A stretch of 64,000 nucleotides of DNA from Myxocyprinus asiaticus (Eukaryota > Chordata > Actinopteri > Cypriniformes > Catostomidae), in assembly GCF_019703515.2 (NCBI RefSeq), contig NC_059362.1:23062826-23126825 (forward strand), given 5' to 3'. The position numbers and the translations under genes are program-made. The first letter of the stretch is position 1. Each line of letters opens with the position of its first letter. Under the pieces are notes generated by a model that saw nothing but the letters and a program-made list of their open reading frames with translations, had not been told where the DNA came from and did no database searches. This document shows positions 25,642-37,870 of this stretch, piece by piece.

Positions 25642-26072
25642 TTTTTTTTTATTATTATCCCTTTTTTGGAATGCCCAATTCCCAATGTACTCTTAAGTTC
25701 TCATGGTGGCATAGTGACTCACCTCAGTCTGGGTGGCAGAGGACAAATCTCAGATGCCTCTGTGTCTGAGACCATCAACACATGCATCTTATCACATGGC
25801 TTGTTGAGTGCTTTACCATGGAGACATAGTGCCTGTAGAGGCTTCATGCCATCCATGCACAACTCACCATGTGCCCCACCGAGAGCAAACCACCAAGAGC
25901 AAACCACATTATAGCGACCACAAGGAGGTTACCCCATGTGTTATCCCTAGCAACCGGGCCAATTTGGTTGCTTAGGAGGCCTGGCTGGAGTCACTCAGTA
26001 CACCCTAGGATTCAAACTTGCAACTCCAGGGGTGGTAGTCAGCGTCTTAACTCACTGAGCTACCCAGGCCCC
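25642..26072 (-). mobile_element. tRNA-derived SINE, full length
   Basis: On the minus strand it starts GGGGGCCTGGGTAGCTCAGT (pol III box A in GTAGCTCAGTGAGT) with a box B-like GTTTGAATCC about 45 bases on, and ends in an A-rich tail at 25642-25660. Near-identical 11-bp flanks, CTGGAAGACAT (25631-25641) and CTGGAACACAT (26073-26083), are the target duplication. This is a common cyprinid SINE type. It is a retroposon, not a tRNA gene. Confidence 0.88.
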
Positions 26073-26339
26073 CTGGAACACATATTTTTAACATTGTTTG
26101 CTCATCTGCAATATGTCTAAAGACATATGTCAATAAGTATGTCTTGGATGTCAATAAGACATTCAGCAGATGTCTCTGAGACATTTATATTTGTAAATCT
26201 AATCTTTTAAAGATGTTCAGCAGATGAAGATTGTGACGCTTTCCAGATGAAAAGCTCTAAAGCAGTGTGCTATCTGGGATGTCACTAATCAAATAAGCAA
26301 ATCTGTGACATTGAGCATATTAACTTCCTTTTACAAAAG

Positions 26340-26459
26340 ATCAGATATCCTTGCATCCATTGAAGCACACAAGATGCTCCTTGGAACATTCTCATGCTGG
26401 GGTAACATGGATCATCAGGTTTTGCACAAACTTGTGGCCAGCTCAAGTGTATGCAGTCA
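26340..26459 (+). pseudogene. Tc1-like transposase C-terminal remnant
   Basis: Encodes DHQVLHKLV then a decayed SMPxRVxAVI-type end, cut by P1 copy 2 at 26460. The same end is better preserved at 32940-33045. Confidence 0.55.
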
Positions 26460-27100
26460 TTAAAGGAATATTTTGGGTTCAATACAAGTTAAGATCAATC
26501 AACATAATTTGTGGTATAATGTTGATAACCACAAAAATTTAAAAACCAAGGTTACAGTGAGGAACTTACAATAGAAGTGAATGGGGACCCCTTTGGGATG
26601 GTTTAAAGAACAATATTCTGAGCCATGGCACAGTGGGCTGTGCTGCGGTGCTCTGGACCTATAAGAGCTGTTTGCTCACGGGGACCCAGGTTTGAGTCTG
26701 ACCTGAGTCATATCGTGATCCAACTCTCCCATTCCTACTTTCCTGTCATACTCTACTGTCCTATAAATACCAAAAAGTGAAAGATATGTGAAGCTTAAAA
26801 TTTTATAAAAGCACTTACATTAATTCTGTTAAAAAGTGTGCATTATTTAAAAATCATGGCAACAAAGTTGTAAAATTGTATAATACAGTATAATATATAA
26901 TATAATAATATAAAAAGGTAATTTCATGTAATTAGCATTTTTATCACACTAAAATCATGTTAACGTGAATATTGTTTTCGTCTTGTGTCTATACTTTTGA
27001 AATTATTTTAACATTTACAGATTGGCCCATTTCACTTCCATTGTAAGTGCCTCACTGTAACAACCCAGAACTTGTACTGAACCTGGAATATTTCCTTCAA
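26460..27100. repeat. P1 palindromic repeat, copy 2, with SINE inserted
   Basis: TTAAAGGAATATT left end and GGAATATTTCCTTCAA right end. Internal blocks as in copy 1. Interrupted at 26621-26771 by a SINE. Confidence 0.75.
26621..26771 (+). mobile_element. tRNA-derived SINE fragment
   Basis: 'ccatggcacagtgggctgtg' resembles box A (GGCNCAGTGG) and 'caggtttgagtctgacctga' resembles box B. The tail 'cctgtcatactctactgtcc' is typical of a cyprinid SINE family. Confidence 0.7.
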
Positions 27101-28034
27101 GCAAATATGAGACATACCAAATACTAAGAAATTCTGAAATTTTCCTTTTACTCATATTGCTATGCTGAATAAAGAATTTGTTTAAATAGAAGCATTTTCA
27201 CTAGGGATCTCAGATTTTTAACCCCACTACCTGTATATATTTCAAAGGAACAACATGCATAATCTACAGTGCATTTGTTATTACTTTCGAGTTCTGTGCA
27301 TGCTTAACTGTGTGTGTTCTGGGAGTGAGAGACTTAAGTGTTAAACACTGGGATTATCTTGTTTTCTTCCTCTTTGAAGGGTTTGCCTCAGCATGTGAGT
27401 GGATGGCATATGAAATGGATTTTCCAAGAAAATGACAGAAAAATGTGCTTCCATTGAGGAATTACACACTCATCCCTGTAAATTATAAGAAAATTCCGGA
27501 AAGATTTACAATTGCTCAGTGGAAATTCGCATTAGCACTAAGTCAGAAATACATAAACAAACAATAGTCAAACACTCGTGCCAGTAATCACAAAAATTCT
27601 TGTATAAAAACATTCAAGCCTTTTCACGATGACACGATGCACGTGTGCATACTAAAGCAGAAATGTTATCGTTCTTTAATAGTCGTGACTTGCCCTTTAT
27701 TGGTGCTTAAAAGCTGAAAACACAGCACTTTAAATGAGCTTGTTTTGCTTATTTGGAAGTTGAGCTTGAAATAATTAGCTCCGCAATCAGAGACATTCAC
27801 AAAGACAAAAGAGCAGAGGCTGAAAACATTCTTCAGTGCTGCTTGAATTAGATGCATACAAAGGATAATATGCCAGTAATCATCCATAAAGAATGTTGTT
27901 AACACTTCTGAGGTAAAAATATAAAGCGTGGATAATTTTCTGTGATTCTAATTTAACTACCAATTTAAGGCATTTTGTGCACGAGAATCCTGATTGGCAT
28001 CAACTACTTTAACCATGAGAGCTCTGTTTTCATC
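27101..28034. other. Intergenic, possibly conserved non-coding sequence at 27660-27960
   Basis: No repeats recognised. 27660-27960 is non-repetitive, with several TAAT/ATTA homeobox-type cores ('aaataattagctcc'). Conservation can only be guessed. Confidence 0.35.
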
Positions 28035-28042
28035 ATATCAAC

Positions 28043-28200
28043 CAGTGGCGTAGATTTGGTTTGAACATTGGGGGGTTGCAGCATGAGGCATTTACATGTT
28101 TCCATTGATCATGGTATAAATAATGGGGGGGTTGTACTTGCTTGTTTTGATTATTGAGGGGGGAGGGGGGTTACCTCCCCCCCCGGAATCTACGGCCCTT
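28043..28200. mobile_element. Small hAT MITE (158 bp)
   Basis: Ends CAGTGGCGTAGATTTG and GGAATCTACGGCCCTT, with a perfect 8-bp duplication ATATCAAC (28035-28042 and 28201-28208). G- and C-runs fill the middle. Confidence 0.85.
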
Positions 28201-28208
28201 ATATCAAC

Positions 28209-28784
28209 CATGATAGTGTTGTGAATAATGGTCAAAGGTTATCTGCATGGTACACATTAAGATACAATCAGAGACAGTAGATTGTGCCGATGAGCCACAC
28301 ATTCACATGTTCATTTGGTCGCACCGAGTGTACGCACTTTCTATTTTGTTGTTCTTTCATTATTATTCTCTCTTTGCATTTCCTTGTAAATTAAAATACT
28401 GAAAAGGATGCTCCACACACCCACATCTTGACATACACACATATGCATATGGCCCGCTCAGCTTTTGAAACTCATATTTGAGTGATGTTCTGTGTCAGAC
28501 ACCCTTGTCATTTGGTTCAGCCTTCAAGAGTTGATCATCAAGTCTTTTTACTACTCCGGCTACACCTACACTGCCTATAGTTACGCCACTGGTCACACTC
28601 TAAATTCAGCCACAGAATCAGGACAGGTGTAATTGGGCTCATGCAGTCACTTTTACTGTGTGTGTGACACAGAAAGCCATTGACCTGTGAATTATACACA
28701 TGGGAAAAAGGGTTATGTACCAGTCTCTCAGAGTCTCTGTGTGTACTATATGTGTGTGTTATGTACCCCTGTGCCACTCTGAGG
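28209..28784. other. Intergenic with an orphan hAT end
   Basis: 'cctatagttacgccactg' at 28575-28593 is a hAT right terminus. I see no matching left end. Otherwise empty. Confidence 0.4.
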
Positions 28785-29230
28785 TCAACACTTTATTCTG
28801 AGCTGCACGTAAAAGTCTGAGACTGATCTCAGTGTGAATTTGGCGACAGTAGGTTGAAAGTTCTTCAGATGAAATCCGTCTGTGCTTATTGAAATTCAAA
28901 CTACTGCTCCCAGTGGCCGACGCTGGAAATGTTGTTGAATGTATGGGCACGTGTCAGTTCCAGTTTCCGGAGGCAACAAGGAGTTGTGCCAAAAGTGAGT
29001 TGTAAAGTGAGTTGTTTTTATTTGTAAATTATTTAATACAGTCAACAGGATGCATGTTTTATGGGCTGTTAATCTAATTTTGTGTGATTAATTAACTAAA
29101 AATTACGCATTAAAAATGTACACAGTTAACCCCAAAGCTCATTTGTAAAAATTATCAGTTGCGAATTTGCGGCAATTTTGCCACGAACTCTTGATTTTCG
29201 AAAGGGTGATATGGGGGGGGGGGCATATAT

Positions 29231-29837
29231 TTAAAAGAATATTCAGTGTTCAATAGAAGTTAAGATCAATCGACAGCATTTGTGAAATAATGTTGATGAT
29301 AACCACAATTATTATTATTATTATTATTATTATTTTTTTGGTTAGTTACAGTGAGGCACCTACAATGGAAGTGAATGGGGCTAATAATGGATCATTTTAA
29401 GACAGAAATGTGAAGCTTATAATTTTATAAAATCACTTACATTAATTCTTCTGTTAAAACTCATGTAATATTTGAGCTGTAAAGTTGTTTAAATCATCAT
29501 TTTTACAGTCTTTTAGGGTTTGTTGACTACATCATCATGGCAAAAAAGTAAAATTGTCTATAACTTTACACAGAAAAGGTTAGTAAGTGATTTTATTACA
29601 CTGTGTTAACACACATATGGTTTACATTTTCTGGCTATACTTTTTAAATAGTGAGTATTTTAAAGTTTACGAATTGTCCCCATTCACTGCCATTGTAAGT
29701 CTCACTGGAACCCAGATTCTAGATTTTTTTAAAGAAAAGGAGGAGCAAGTCAAAATTAATTTGTGTGATAATCAACATCATGCCACAAATGCTGTCGATT
29801 GATCTTAACTTGTATTGAACCCGGAATATTCCTTTAA
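29231..29837. repeat. P1 palindromic repeat, copy 3
   Basis: TTAAAAGAATATTC left end, GGAATATTCCTTTAA right end, about 607 bp, with a (TTA)n run at 29309-29332. Confidence 0.8.
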
Positions 29838-30173
29838 TTCTAAAAATACTGTATATGTAGATATATATTCTACATACTGTAAATTTTGCATTTATAATTA
29901 TTTGAATTACTGTGTATGTAATGTAATTCATTAGATTAAAAAAAATTAAATTGACAGCTCTAATATTTTACTAACCCTACGCTAGAACCTAAACCCTAAA
30001 CCTAATTACCAGTTGAGTAAAATTTTTATCTTAGAGGGAAAATGCAACCTCCAAATCTTGCTCATCATTGATTAGGCGATCACAATTACTTCCTGGTTTC
30101 CTTAGGACCAGAACCCGTGTCTCTGAGTGTCACTTCTTCCCAATCTGTTAACACAAGATCTCCTTCCCCTGAG

Positions 30174-30530
30174 TGTTAACCCATAACCAGACTACATTTC
30201 CCAGAACCCCCTCCTTCCCACCATTGACTCTCACACCTGATTGCCATTCATTCATCAAACTCTCTGTGTATATAATCCCCGCTCAAACTTCACTTCATTG
30301 CGAAGTCTTGCCAATTCACCCGTTGTCTTGCATTTCTGAATGTTATCGTTATCTATTGCCTGCCTGTGTTTGATTATTGCCTGTTCCTTGGATTACCCCT
30401 TTGTTTACCGACTTTGATTTGTTACTTTGTTTGGATTGCTTACCTGGTTTTGACCTTTGCCTGTTTAACTACGATTGCATTCAACTCTGCACATGGATCT
30501 TCACTCGGTGTCTGCCTCTGACTCGTTACA
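30174..30530 (+). mobile_element. Solo LTR, 357 bp, with perfect target duplication
   Basis: TGTTAACCCATAACC start, GACTCGTTACA end, flanked by CTGAG on both sides (30169-30173 and 30531-30535). TATATAA near 30267 lies at a suitable place for the retroelement promoter. Resembles teleost Gypsy LTRs. Inserted in RX copy 1. Confidence 0.87.
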
Positions 30531-30665
30531 CTGAGGCAGCTCGCACAACACGTTATAAGGTGTACTGAAAGTTAAAAACATTTAAATTGATGCAAAGATG
30601 TCTGATGGGACATGGCGCTTGTCAATAACTTGGCAGAATGGAGTCAATGTAAGGGTACTGAAACA

Positions 30666-31799
30666 TTAAGTAGCAACATGTGTGATTATGTTGTTATAAG
30701 TATATTTAAGTCAGAAGTTATATTGACAAAGTAGGACCAAATACCATTGAAGTACCTTGGTGTACCATGTAAACACCATGGTATATGACCGTGGTAATCA
30801 TTCAGCACCATGGTATAGATTAAACACCATGGTATTTATCATTTGTAACCACCACCACAGTACTTCCGTAATTGAAGTTTTCAGATGAATGTGTATTTGC
30901 ACACATTAGACATGTACTGTGTGTGTAATCACGTTTCAGATACTGTTCTTGTGAGTTATGTCTGTGTAAGTGTTTCTTCATCCTTCTTCATGACTGCCTC
31001 CGATCTGTGAGAAAGTGTGAGTGTGCACGCATTTGTATGTGTGGATGTGTGTTTGAGTTCATGAGCATTATACTAATTTCTGTCTTCTGTGTGCATGAGA
31101 GAGTGTCTGGAAGAATCTTGTCTGTCAGACATGAAAGACACTGTAGAGGCTGCACAAAATCAGGAGCCTCCTCACTGTGAGACATAAATCAGTCTCTGCA
31201 CATTGTTTAAACCACACAAAAAAAGACACTTTAGCTAAAAAGTCTGTCGTGATCATGCATATGTATGATTCATTTCTCACAAATGGACTTCCACAGACTT
31301 TCCAAGTATTGACATCCTCTTGTGTGTCCTTTTGGTTTATGTGAACATATTGTGAACAGTCACAAAGTGCAGTGCACTTAGTCACCTCTGGAACTTTGGT
31401 TTGGGGGGGGCACAATATAAGCTTTTCCAGATGAACATGAGGTGTGTACTGTGTGTATTGATTGTGAAAGAATACTCAAAGGATCATAGTCTGAGATCAC
31501 AGAAGGGAAATGAATTAAGATTTTTAAAGTATTTATTTTGTGATTTAAACAGGCTATTAGTCATTTCATGCGTTTTGTTTGCTGTTTAATTGGGTATGCA
31601 CATTAGATTTACACTTGACTACTAAAATGTACCTCTAACAAACAGATATAAATCTTCTCTTCTATAGGGTTGCCACCCATCCCATAAAATACGGGATCGT
31701 CCGTATGAAATTATAGGTATAGGGTGTGGTAAGGGACTGACTGAAAATTTCAGCCAGCACAAGATTTATAGTGAAAAAATTAGTTACATTCTGGTCTGT
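30666..31799. other. Intergenic with CCATGGTA-rich patch
   Basis: Around 30745-30860 'accatggtat' and variants recur about five times, a pattern also seen at 34090-34400. At 31665-31720 there is a short fragment with 'taaaatacgggatcgtcc' that resembles a DNA-transposon end. Confidence 0.45.
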
Positions 31800-32060
31800 T
31801 TCTCACCCAAAACCAATCATATCACTTCAAAAGACATGGATTAAACCAACTGTTTTATATTCTGTGTCACTCTGTAATGTTCTGTGTGCTATCACCAAAA
31901 AAAATTCCTTGTGTACGTGAGCACACTTGGCAATAATGCTCATTCTGATTCTGATTCAGTCATATGGATTACCTTCATGCTGCCTTTATGTCCTTTTTTG
32001 GAGCGTAAAAGTTTGGACCCCATTGACTTGCATTGTATGGACAAAAACATCATATAATTT
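31800..32060. repeat. P2 arm with a LINE 3' tail inserted
   Basis: 'gtttctcacccaaaaccaat' to 'gacttgcattgtatggac' is one P2 arm. It is interrupted at about 31855-31966 by 'ccttgtgtacgtgagcacac..ggcaataatgctcattctga' with an (ATTCTG) tail, the 3' end of the LINE family at 54000-54858. Confidence 0.6.
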
Positions 32061-32759
32061 TCAAAAAAATCAACCATGTGAGAGAGCATGGATTCAGCAC
32101 TCTGTGTTTTGAGTGATCAGATTTCTATCCCTTTCAATTGCGTCTTTGTGGGCTTTTTACACTTGGTCTTTATATGATCGATTCGTAAAAATGCATGAAG
32201 TAACCAATTGTCAATACCCTCTTCTTTTGGAACCATTTTTGTTTGAAAGGAAAATATTTTCTTCCCTTAGGATAACATCTATCTTGTTTTCCACGATAAT
32301 GGAAGTAAGTCTAATTTCCCAATATGTTACTCCATATACCATGTTACGTAAATGTAATTACATGTTATTCACTTACCTAAATTGTTGAACAGGCTCAAAA
32401 ACTAAATCACAAGCAAAACTGTTTCTTTTTTTACTCTAATAGTGATGTTGGGTACAGCTTTTAAACACAAACATGCTTAAAATGTCTTCATTCACTCAGA
32501 ATTGGCCGTGGTAAAGAAGCTACAGTACATCTGAACACTTAATGACTCACTGAGTCTCTGAGAGTTTCCATTAGTCAATCTGTCTTCATTTTACTTAATT
32601 GCAGGGCACATCCCAGCTGCTCCCTGTGGGTCTTTGTGTTTACTCACCTACTAACTCAAATTAAACTCAACTAAGGATGTTTATCAACATCTCTCTTCGC
32701 TAAGGTCATGTGCACTTGTCAAGCTCTTTAAGATGAATTTTGCCTCATTTTTCTTGTCT

Positions 32760-33060
32760 TAATGTGGGTGGCAGAGAGTGAAGACAGACAAAGTATGATT
32801 GTTGTTGACAAGCCTCTGAGAAACATTTATTTGAAATAAATGAATATAAGGTGAGAAAATTGTCACTGGGGCAAATGTGCAACAGTAAGTGGTGTGGGGT
32901 CTTCTTTGTGTCTGGGAAGGTAATGATGGGGCAATGTAGTGGGTCGGTAGGTTTGGTATTTGGTATGCCCCCCTTTTTCATGAATGACTGCACACACTCG
33001 GGCAGGCATGGACTCCACAAGTTTGTGCAAAACCTGATGATCCATGTTATCCAGAATGAT
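32760..33060 (-). pseudogene. Tc1-like transposase 3' remnant
   Basis: Minus strand encodes VLHKLVESMPARVCAVIHEK then GGHTKY, the C-terminal end of Tc1-like transposases. The rest is non-coding tail. Truncated. Confidence 0.75.
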
Positions 33061-33102
33061 TTGAGAATGTTAGTTGATTAGTGACTTAAATAGTGCAGAA
33101 TC

Positions 33103-35410
33103 TTAAAGGTAAAGTTCACCCAAAAAGGAAAATTCTCATCATTTACTCACCCTCATGCCATCCCAGATGTGTGTGACTTTCTTTCTTCAGCAGAACATAA
33201 ACTAAGATATTTAGAAGAATACTTTAGCTCTGTAGGTCCATACAATGCAAGTGAATGGTGACCAAAATTTTGAAGTTTCAAAAAGCACATAAAGGCCGCT
33301 TAAATGTAATCCATACGATTCCAGTGGTTTAATCAATGTCTTCTGAAGCAATCCAATCAGTTTTAAGTGGGAACAGACCAAAATATAACTCCTTTTTCAC
33401 TGTACATCTTGACATCTGCAGTCTCTATGGTGATCATGATTTCAAGCTCACTTTCTAGCGCCATTTAGCACTCTGCGCATGCTTCCTCGAGCTTGAAATC
33501 ATGATCGTGCCTAGAGACTGCAATGGCCAGTTGTTCAGTGAAAAAGGAGCAGTGACGGGCAGTAGCTTCGCTAAAAATAGTGAAGCTACATTTCTGAATA
33601 GCGAGGTGGTAGCTTTGCTAGTTTTTAAATCAAGTAGCTTTTCAGTAGCAAAGCTATATTTTTTATTAGGGAGAGGCATAGCTTTGACAAAAGCTACACC
33701 GCTACATCATACATCACACCATTTACTATCGCCAGTTTTGAATCAGAAATAAAGATGTCCAACTCGCAAATGATTCACTCATCATGTTATAGCAAAGTGG
33801 TCTGAATCGGTTTGCAATTAAATCATAATGACTCAGAAAGCTCACGTGCATGCTGCTGAATCATTTGGTGTGCACTCTCTCTTGCCAACAGTTTCACAGA
33901 ATATTTTAAAATACGAAAAATAAAGATAACGCTGGTTGCAGTGGATCTACAATAAATGGAAACCAAACCTGCAAATGCGTCCTAATGTTTGCCAGTGATG
34001 AAGAAGGTCTTTCTTAAGTGCAACATCTGTACAGCTTGAATGGCACTGAAGGTAAAGCTTTTACCACCAAAAGAGTATCAAAACACTTAATACACAAAAA
34101 CACCTAAAAAAGTACCATGGCATTACCATGTTTTTTGGACATTTACCATTACCTAGGAGCACCATGTTAATACAGTTGTATACGAATAAGGTAGTCATAT
34201 AGTGAAGTACCATAGTAGTACCATGGTATTCTTTGAATTACTTTGAAGCACTATATACATTCAATTGTAGATGAATGTAGTAATCATATATCAAATTACC
34301 ATGGTAGTACCATGGTATTCTTTGAAGTAATTGAAGCACAATATAAATACAGAGTAGTACATAAATACGGTAATTGTATTTCAAAGTACCATGGTATTAC
34401 CATCTGATACCATCAGATAGCACATTTTTATTGCCCAGATGTGCTCAAACACACAAGAAATCTGGCCTCTGATCAGAAGCTTCCAATACATACAGAAATA
34501 CAACAGCAAGACACAGAATTACAAGATAAGATGAATAGTATACTGTATGTACGCACAGTTTTTATATAGAAATGTGCAAATGAAATTATGTTTAAATGGA
34601 TATGGGTTTGTTGAGGTAGTAGTATAAATATGAAAAATAACGTATTAATTTTGATTTTTCATATTGAACACATGGATTTCTAGCGGTAGTAGTATAAATA
34701 TGAAGAAAAAAAATAAAAAATACAGATTTTTCATTTTGAACACATGGGTTTGTATAGGTAGCATGCATAAATATGCATGTATTTATATTGCATCATACAG
34801 CATACTTGTACACTCTATTGCACTATATTGTACTATACTATGCTGTACCATGGCTTTGATAAACATTATGTGAAAAAGTATTTTAGATGCTTTGTCTATG
34901 ACAGTATGCTCTGTGCATCTGGTTGAAAAAAATATGAAGTAGCTTAAACTTTTTGCGTGTAGCTTGTAGTGTAACTTGCTACTTTTTCTGAAATGTAGCT
35001 TTTAGTTTAGCTTAACTATTTTTTATGTTGAGTAGTTGGTAGCTTAGCTAGCTACATTTTTGAGTAGCTTGCCCAACACTGAAAAGGAGTTACATTTTGG
35101 TCTGTTCCCAGATAGCACAGGTACATCTCCAAGATGTCTGTTTTGGAGCATTTCATCTGGAAAGCACTGCATTCTAATTATCTTGCTAAACACCTTAAAT
35201 AATGCACACAAATAATGTTTGTAAATACAATTTTGCTTCAAAATTTTGGTCACCATTGTCTTGCATTGTATGGAACTACAGAGTTGAGATATTCTTATAA
35301 AAATCTTTGTTTGTGTTCTGCAGATGAAAGAAAGTCAAACACATCTGGGATGGCATAAGGGCGAGTAAATGATGAGAAAATTCTCCTTTTGGGGTTAACT
35401 ATCCCTTTAA
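33103..35410. repeat. P2 palindromic repeat interrupted by hAT-3
   Basis: Left arm from TTAAAGGTAAAGTTCACCC, right arm to GGGGTTAACTATCCCTTTAA, with mirrored blocks such as 'tcatttactcaccctcatgc' and 'gggcgagtaaatgatgag'. Split by a hAT insertion at 33550-35081. Confidence 0.82.
33550..35081. mobile_element. hAT-3 non-autonomous element (1532 bp)
   Basis: Ends CAGTGACGGGCAGTAGC and GTAGCTTGCCCAACACTG, flanked by perfect AAAAGGAG (33542-33549 and 35082-35089). Subterminal arms are packed with GTAGCTT/AAGCTAC motifs. Inside, two tandem blocks of roughly 95 bp with 'accatggtagtaccatggta' (34200-34400) and an approximate 78-bp duplication with 'gtagtagtataaatatga' (34615-34720). No transposase. 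Confidence 0.9.
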
Positions 35411-36130
35411 ATATTTCTTATTCATTTTACATTATAACATCTATTTGTTATACATTTTTTTAAATCCTAAAACTTTCTGTTTATTTCCAGGTTTAACTTA
35501 GATTTTAAATCCCAGATTTTCAATGTGGACTTTTGAAACCCACTGTCTATGGCAGAGCTCTAGGAAAAACATATGTGTTACTCCCATTTTAGTGCTCAGA
35601 AGAGCTGGCCACAGAGCCACAGCCTGACGGCAATCAATTTGATGATAAATTAAGTTATTTCAGTGCATATAGACCTTGTTGTCATAGTTCATTGAACTGT
35701 ACATTAGACTGAATCTATCCATCAACCTGAATCACTTTGCTACAGTTCTCCAAAAACACTTCTATAAACTCAGTTTGCTTAAAAAACTGATACAATCATT
35801 TTCCAAGGCAGTCTTTTATCTGAATGATGAGCTCTTGGTAAGCAGTACATAAACTGATCTCTATGTCCTCTATCTTATGAAGAAAAAAGAACACATTTCA
35901 GAAGCCCATAGTGTGCTCAAAACTGAGGAGCATGTGTGGGAAGAGGGTGGTGAACGAGACTCAACAGACGTTAGGGATTATTCAGGATTTTGTTTATGTA
36001 GGCATTCATACCAGACAATATAATTTACTGTGAGCAAGTCAGCAGACAGCTGCAGTCGCACTAACGGGTTCTACACATGTTGACTAGACAGACAAATGTA
36101 AACTCTCTCTCGCACACAGTGTTCATAAAC
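35411..36130. other. Intergenic, possibly conserved at 35560-35760
   Basis: Non-repetitive. 'acggcaatcaatttgatgat' and neighbouring TAAT/ATTA cores have the look of a conserved non-coding element. Unproven. Confidence 0.35.
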
Positions 36131-37870
36131 CTCATTCACACTGGGCTCTGATCCCGGGATATTGGCGGGATCAATGCCGGGGAGCCTTCTGTGTGAACAA
36201 AAGCCAGTGCTGGAATGCCCAAAAATTTTATCCTGGGATCAGTCCCTAGTAAACATTGCCAGGGTCAATCCCTGGACGTGTCTGTGTTTGTGCCCCGCTC
36301 TCCCCCCTGCAACATCCGTGAACATCATTCCACAGAATTTGCGAAGAGGAAAATCTGTATTGAAAATACAGTAGGTAGGCTAAAGACCCCTTACATCAAC
36401 ACACTCTCATGGTGAAATTGTCAGGACCTGTACGACTTTTCTAAATTTGGCTAATTCGTATGATATTGTGCGACTGTACTCGTTTGAATTCGTCACTGGA
36501 CATTGTTTCCATCTAATACGTGACAATTAGTTGCTTCTGTCACACACAACAGCTTCCTATCATGTTTACAAATTCTACTGATTGGTTAAGTTTAGATAAG
36601 GTGTTTGGGTAATGGCATAATATTAATAAGCATGTCCTTAATGTCTCGTGCCCGGAACTTGAGCTTACTTCCGCATTAGACATCAGGGAATTTGCACGTG
36701 ATGAAGTCGTACGAGTTTATGCGCACAACAATGTGCAAGACCATACGAAATAGCCAACTCGTAAATTATTTATGACTTTTCATGAGATCGGGTTGAAACA
36801 CAACCAGATGCACTTTTATCAGTTTTAAAATGACTCAATATAGCTTTTTACTAACTCGTCACAGCACTTACAACCTTACGACAGGCCAACTGTTTGTTTG
36901 TACATTTATAAGGTTAAGAAAATAAAGGGCAAGAACATAAAGATACAGAAAATTAATTTATTGCTATTTTCCAAAACATTAGGTTCCCAATTATACATTT
37001 CTGTTTTTCTCCAAAAAAATAGCTTTTATTTTACATTTTACAGCTTGTAGAAATCATGATCGAAAAGTTTGCATTTGTCTCGATGCTTCTCAATGCTTAA
37101 TCGCAGCACAACATACAATGTGTATATTACTAATATGTTTTATTTGTAAAGTTTAAAAAGTGCTTAAGGCATACAGAAACAAATGGCAGTGCTAGTCCAA
37201 AAAAAAGAAAAATGCCAACAAATAAACGGCAAATGAATAATCATTTTTGATTGTAATAAATGCTAATTTCTGAAGAAAAAAATATAGAATTACCATGTCG
37301 GTTTATTTAGTTTTCTTTATTTTTAGGAAGGTAGTCCCGTTTAGAATCAAACTAAATTACAAACGCGATTACTGAATCAAATGCACAACTTAACTGTTGC
37401 AGGGCAGTATCATTAAAAATTATTCGGTTTTTTTAATTATTTTTTTTAATATATATAATTGTTCTATTATTTAATATTAATAAGACTACAGTGCACCTTA
37501 ATACTGTGATTTATTATTATTTTTTTGTTATATTTTTATTTATTTTTTTGACAGTTAATTTCACTTTCAATCTTTATTGTTCTTGGGAGGCATTTCAGTT
37601 GGTAGACAGCAGCCAATAACACAAAAACAATTAACATCGAACAAAACAAAAATTATCTTATGAACTATTTATAAAAGTAGGCCTAACTGCCGGAATAAAA
37701 TCAATAAAATTGTCTATCATGAAAATCTCATACAGGGAAAAGGGACAATTAAATTAACCATCAGTTTAGTTGTACCGTATGTGAATGAACAAATTTTGCA
37801 GTCCCAGAACAGTTGCCGGAATGACTTTTCCCCGGAATAATACCGGAATCTCTGTGTGAAAGGGCCTACC
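36131..37870. repeat. Region of decayed DNA-transposon sequence
   Basis: 36131-36260 ('atcccgggatattggcggga') and 37800-37868 ('ggaatctctgtgtgaaaggg') look like two ends of one TIR element. 36395-36790 is an inverted arrangement with 'acgacttttctaaatttggc' and 'tatgacttttcatgagatcg' arms. No target duplication resolved. Confidence 0.4.

Larger units (their letters stand above)
28785..30665. repeat. Unclassified repeat RX, copy 1, split by a MITE and a solo LTR
   Basis: Shares with 46855-47312 the blocks 'ccagtggccgacgctggaaa', 'aatgtatgggcacgtgt', 'cacaattacttcctggtttc' and 'gatgtctgatgggacatggc'. The uninterrupted copy is about 460 bp. Here it is opened by P1 copy 3 (29231-29837) and an LTR (30174-30530). 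Confidence 0.65.

Noticed and set aside
25642..26072. tRNA gene signal (box A and box B)
   Set aside because: The unit is about 430 bp with an A-rich tail and target duplication: a SINE, not a tRNA gene.
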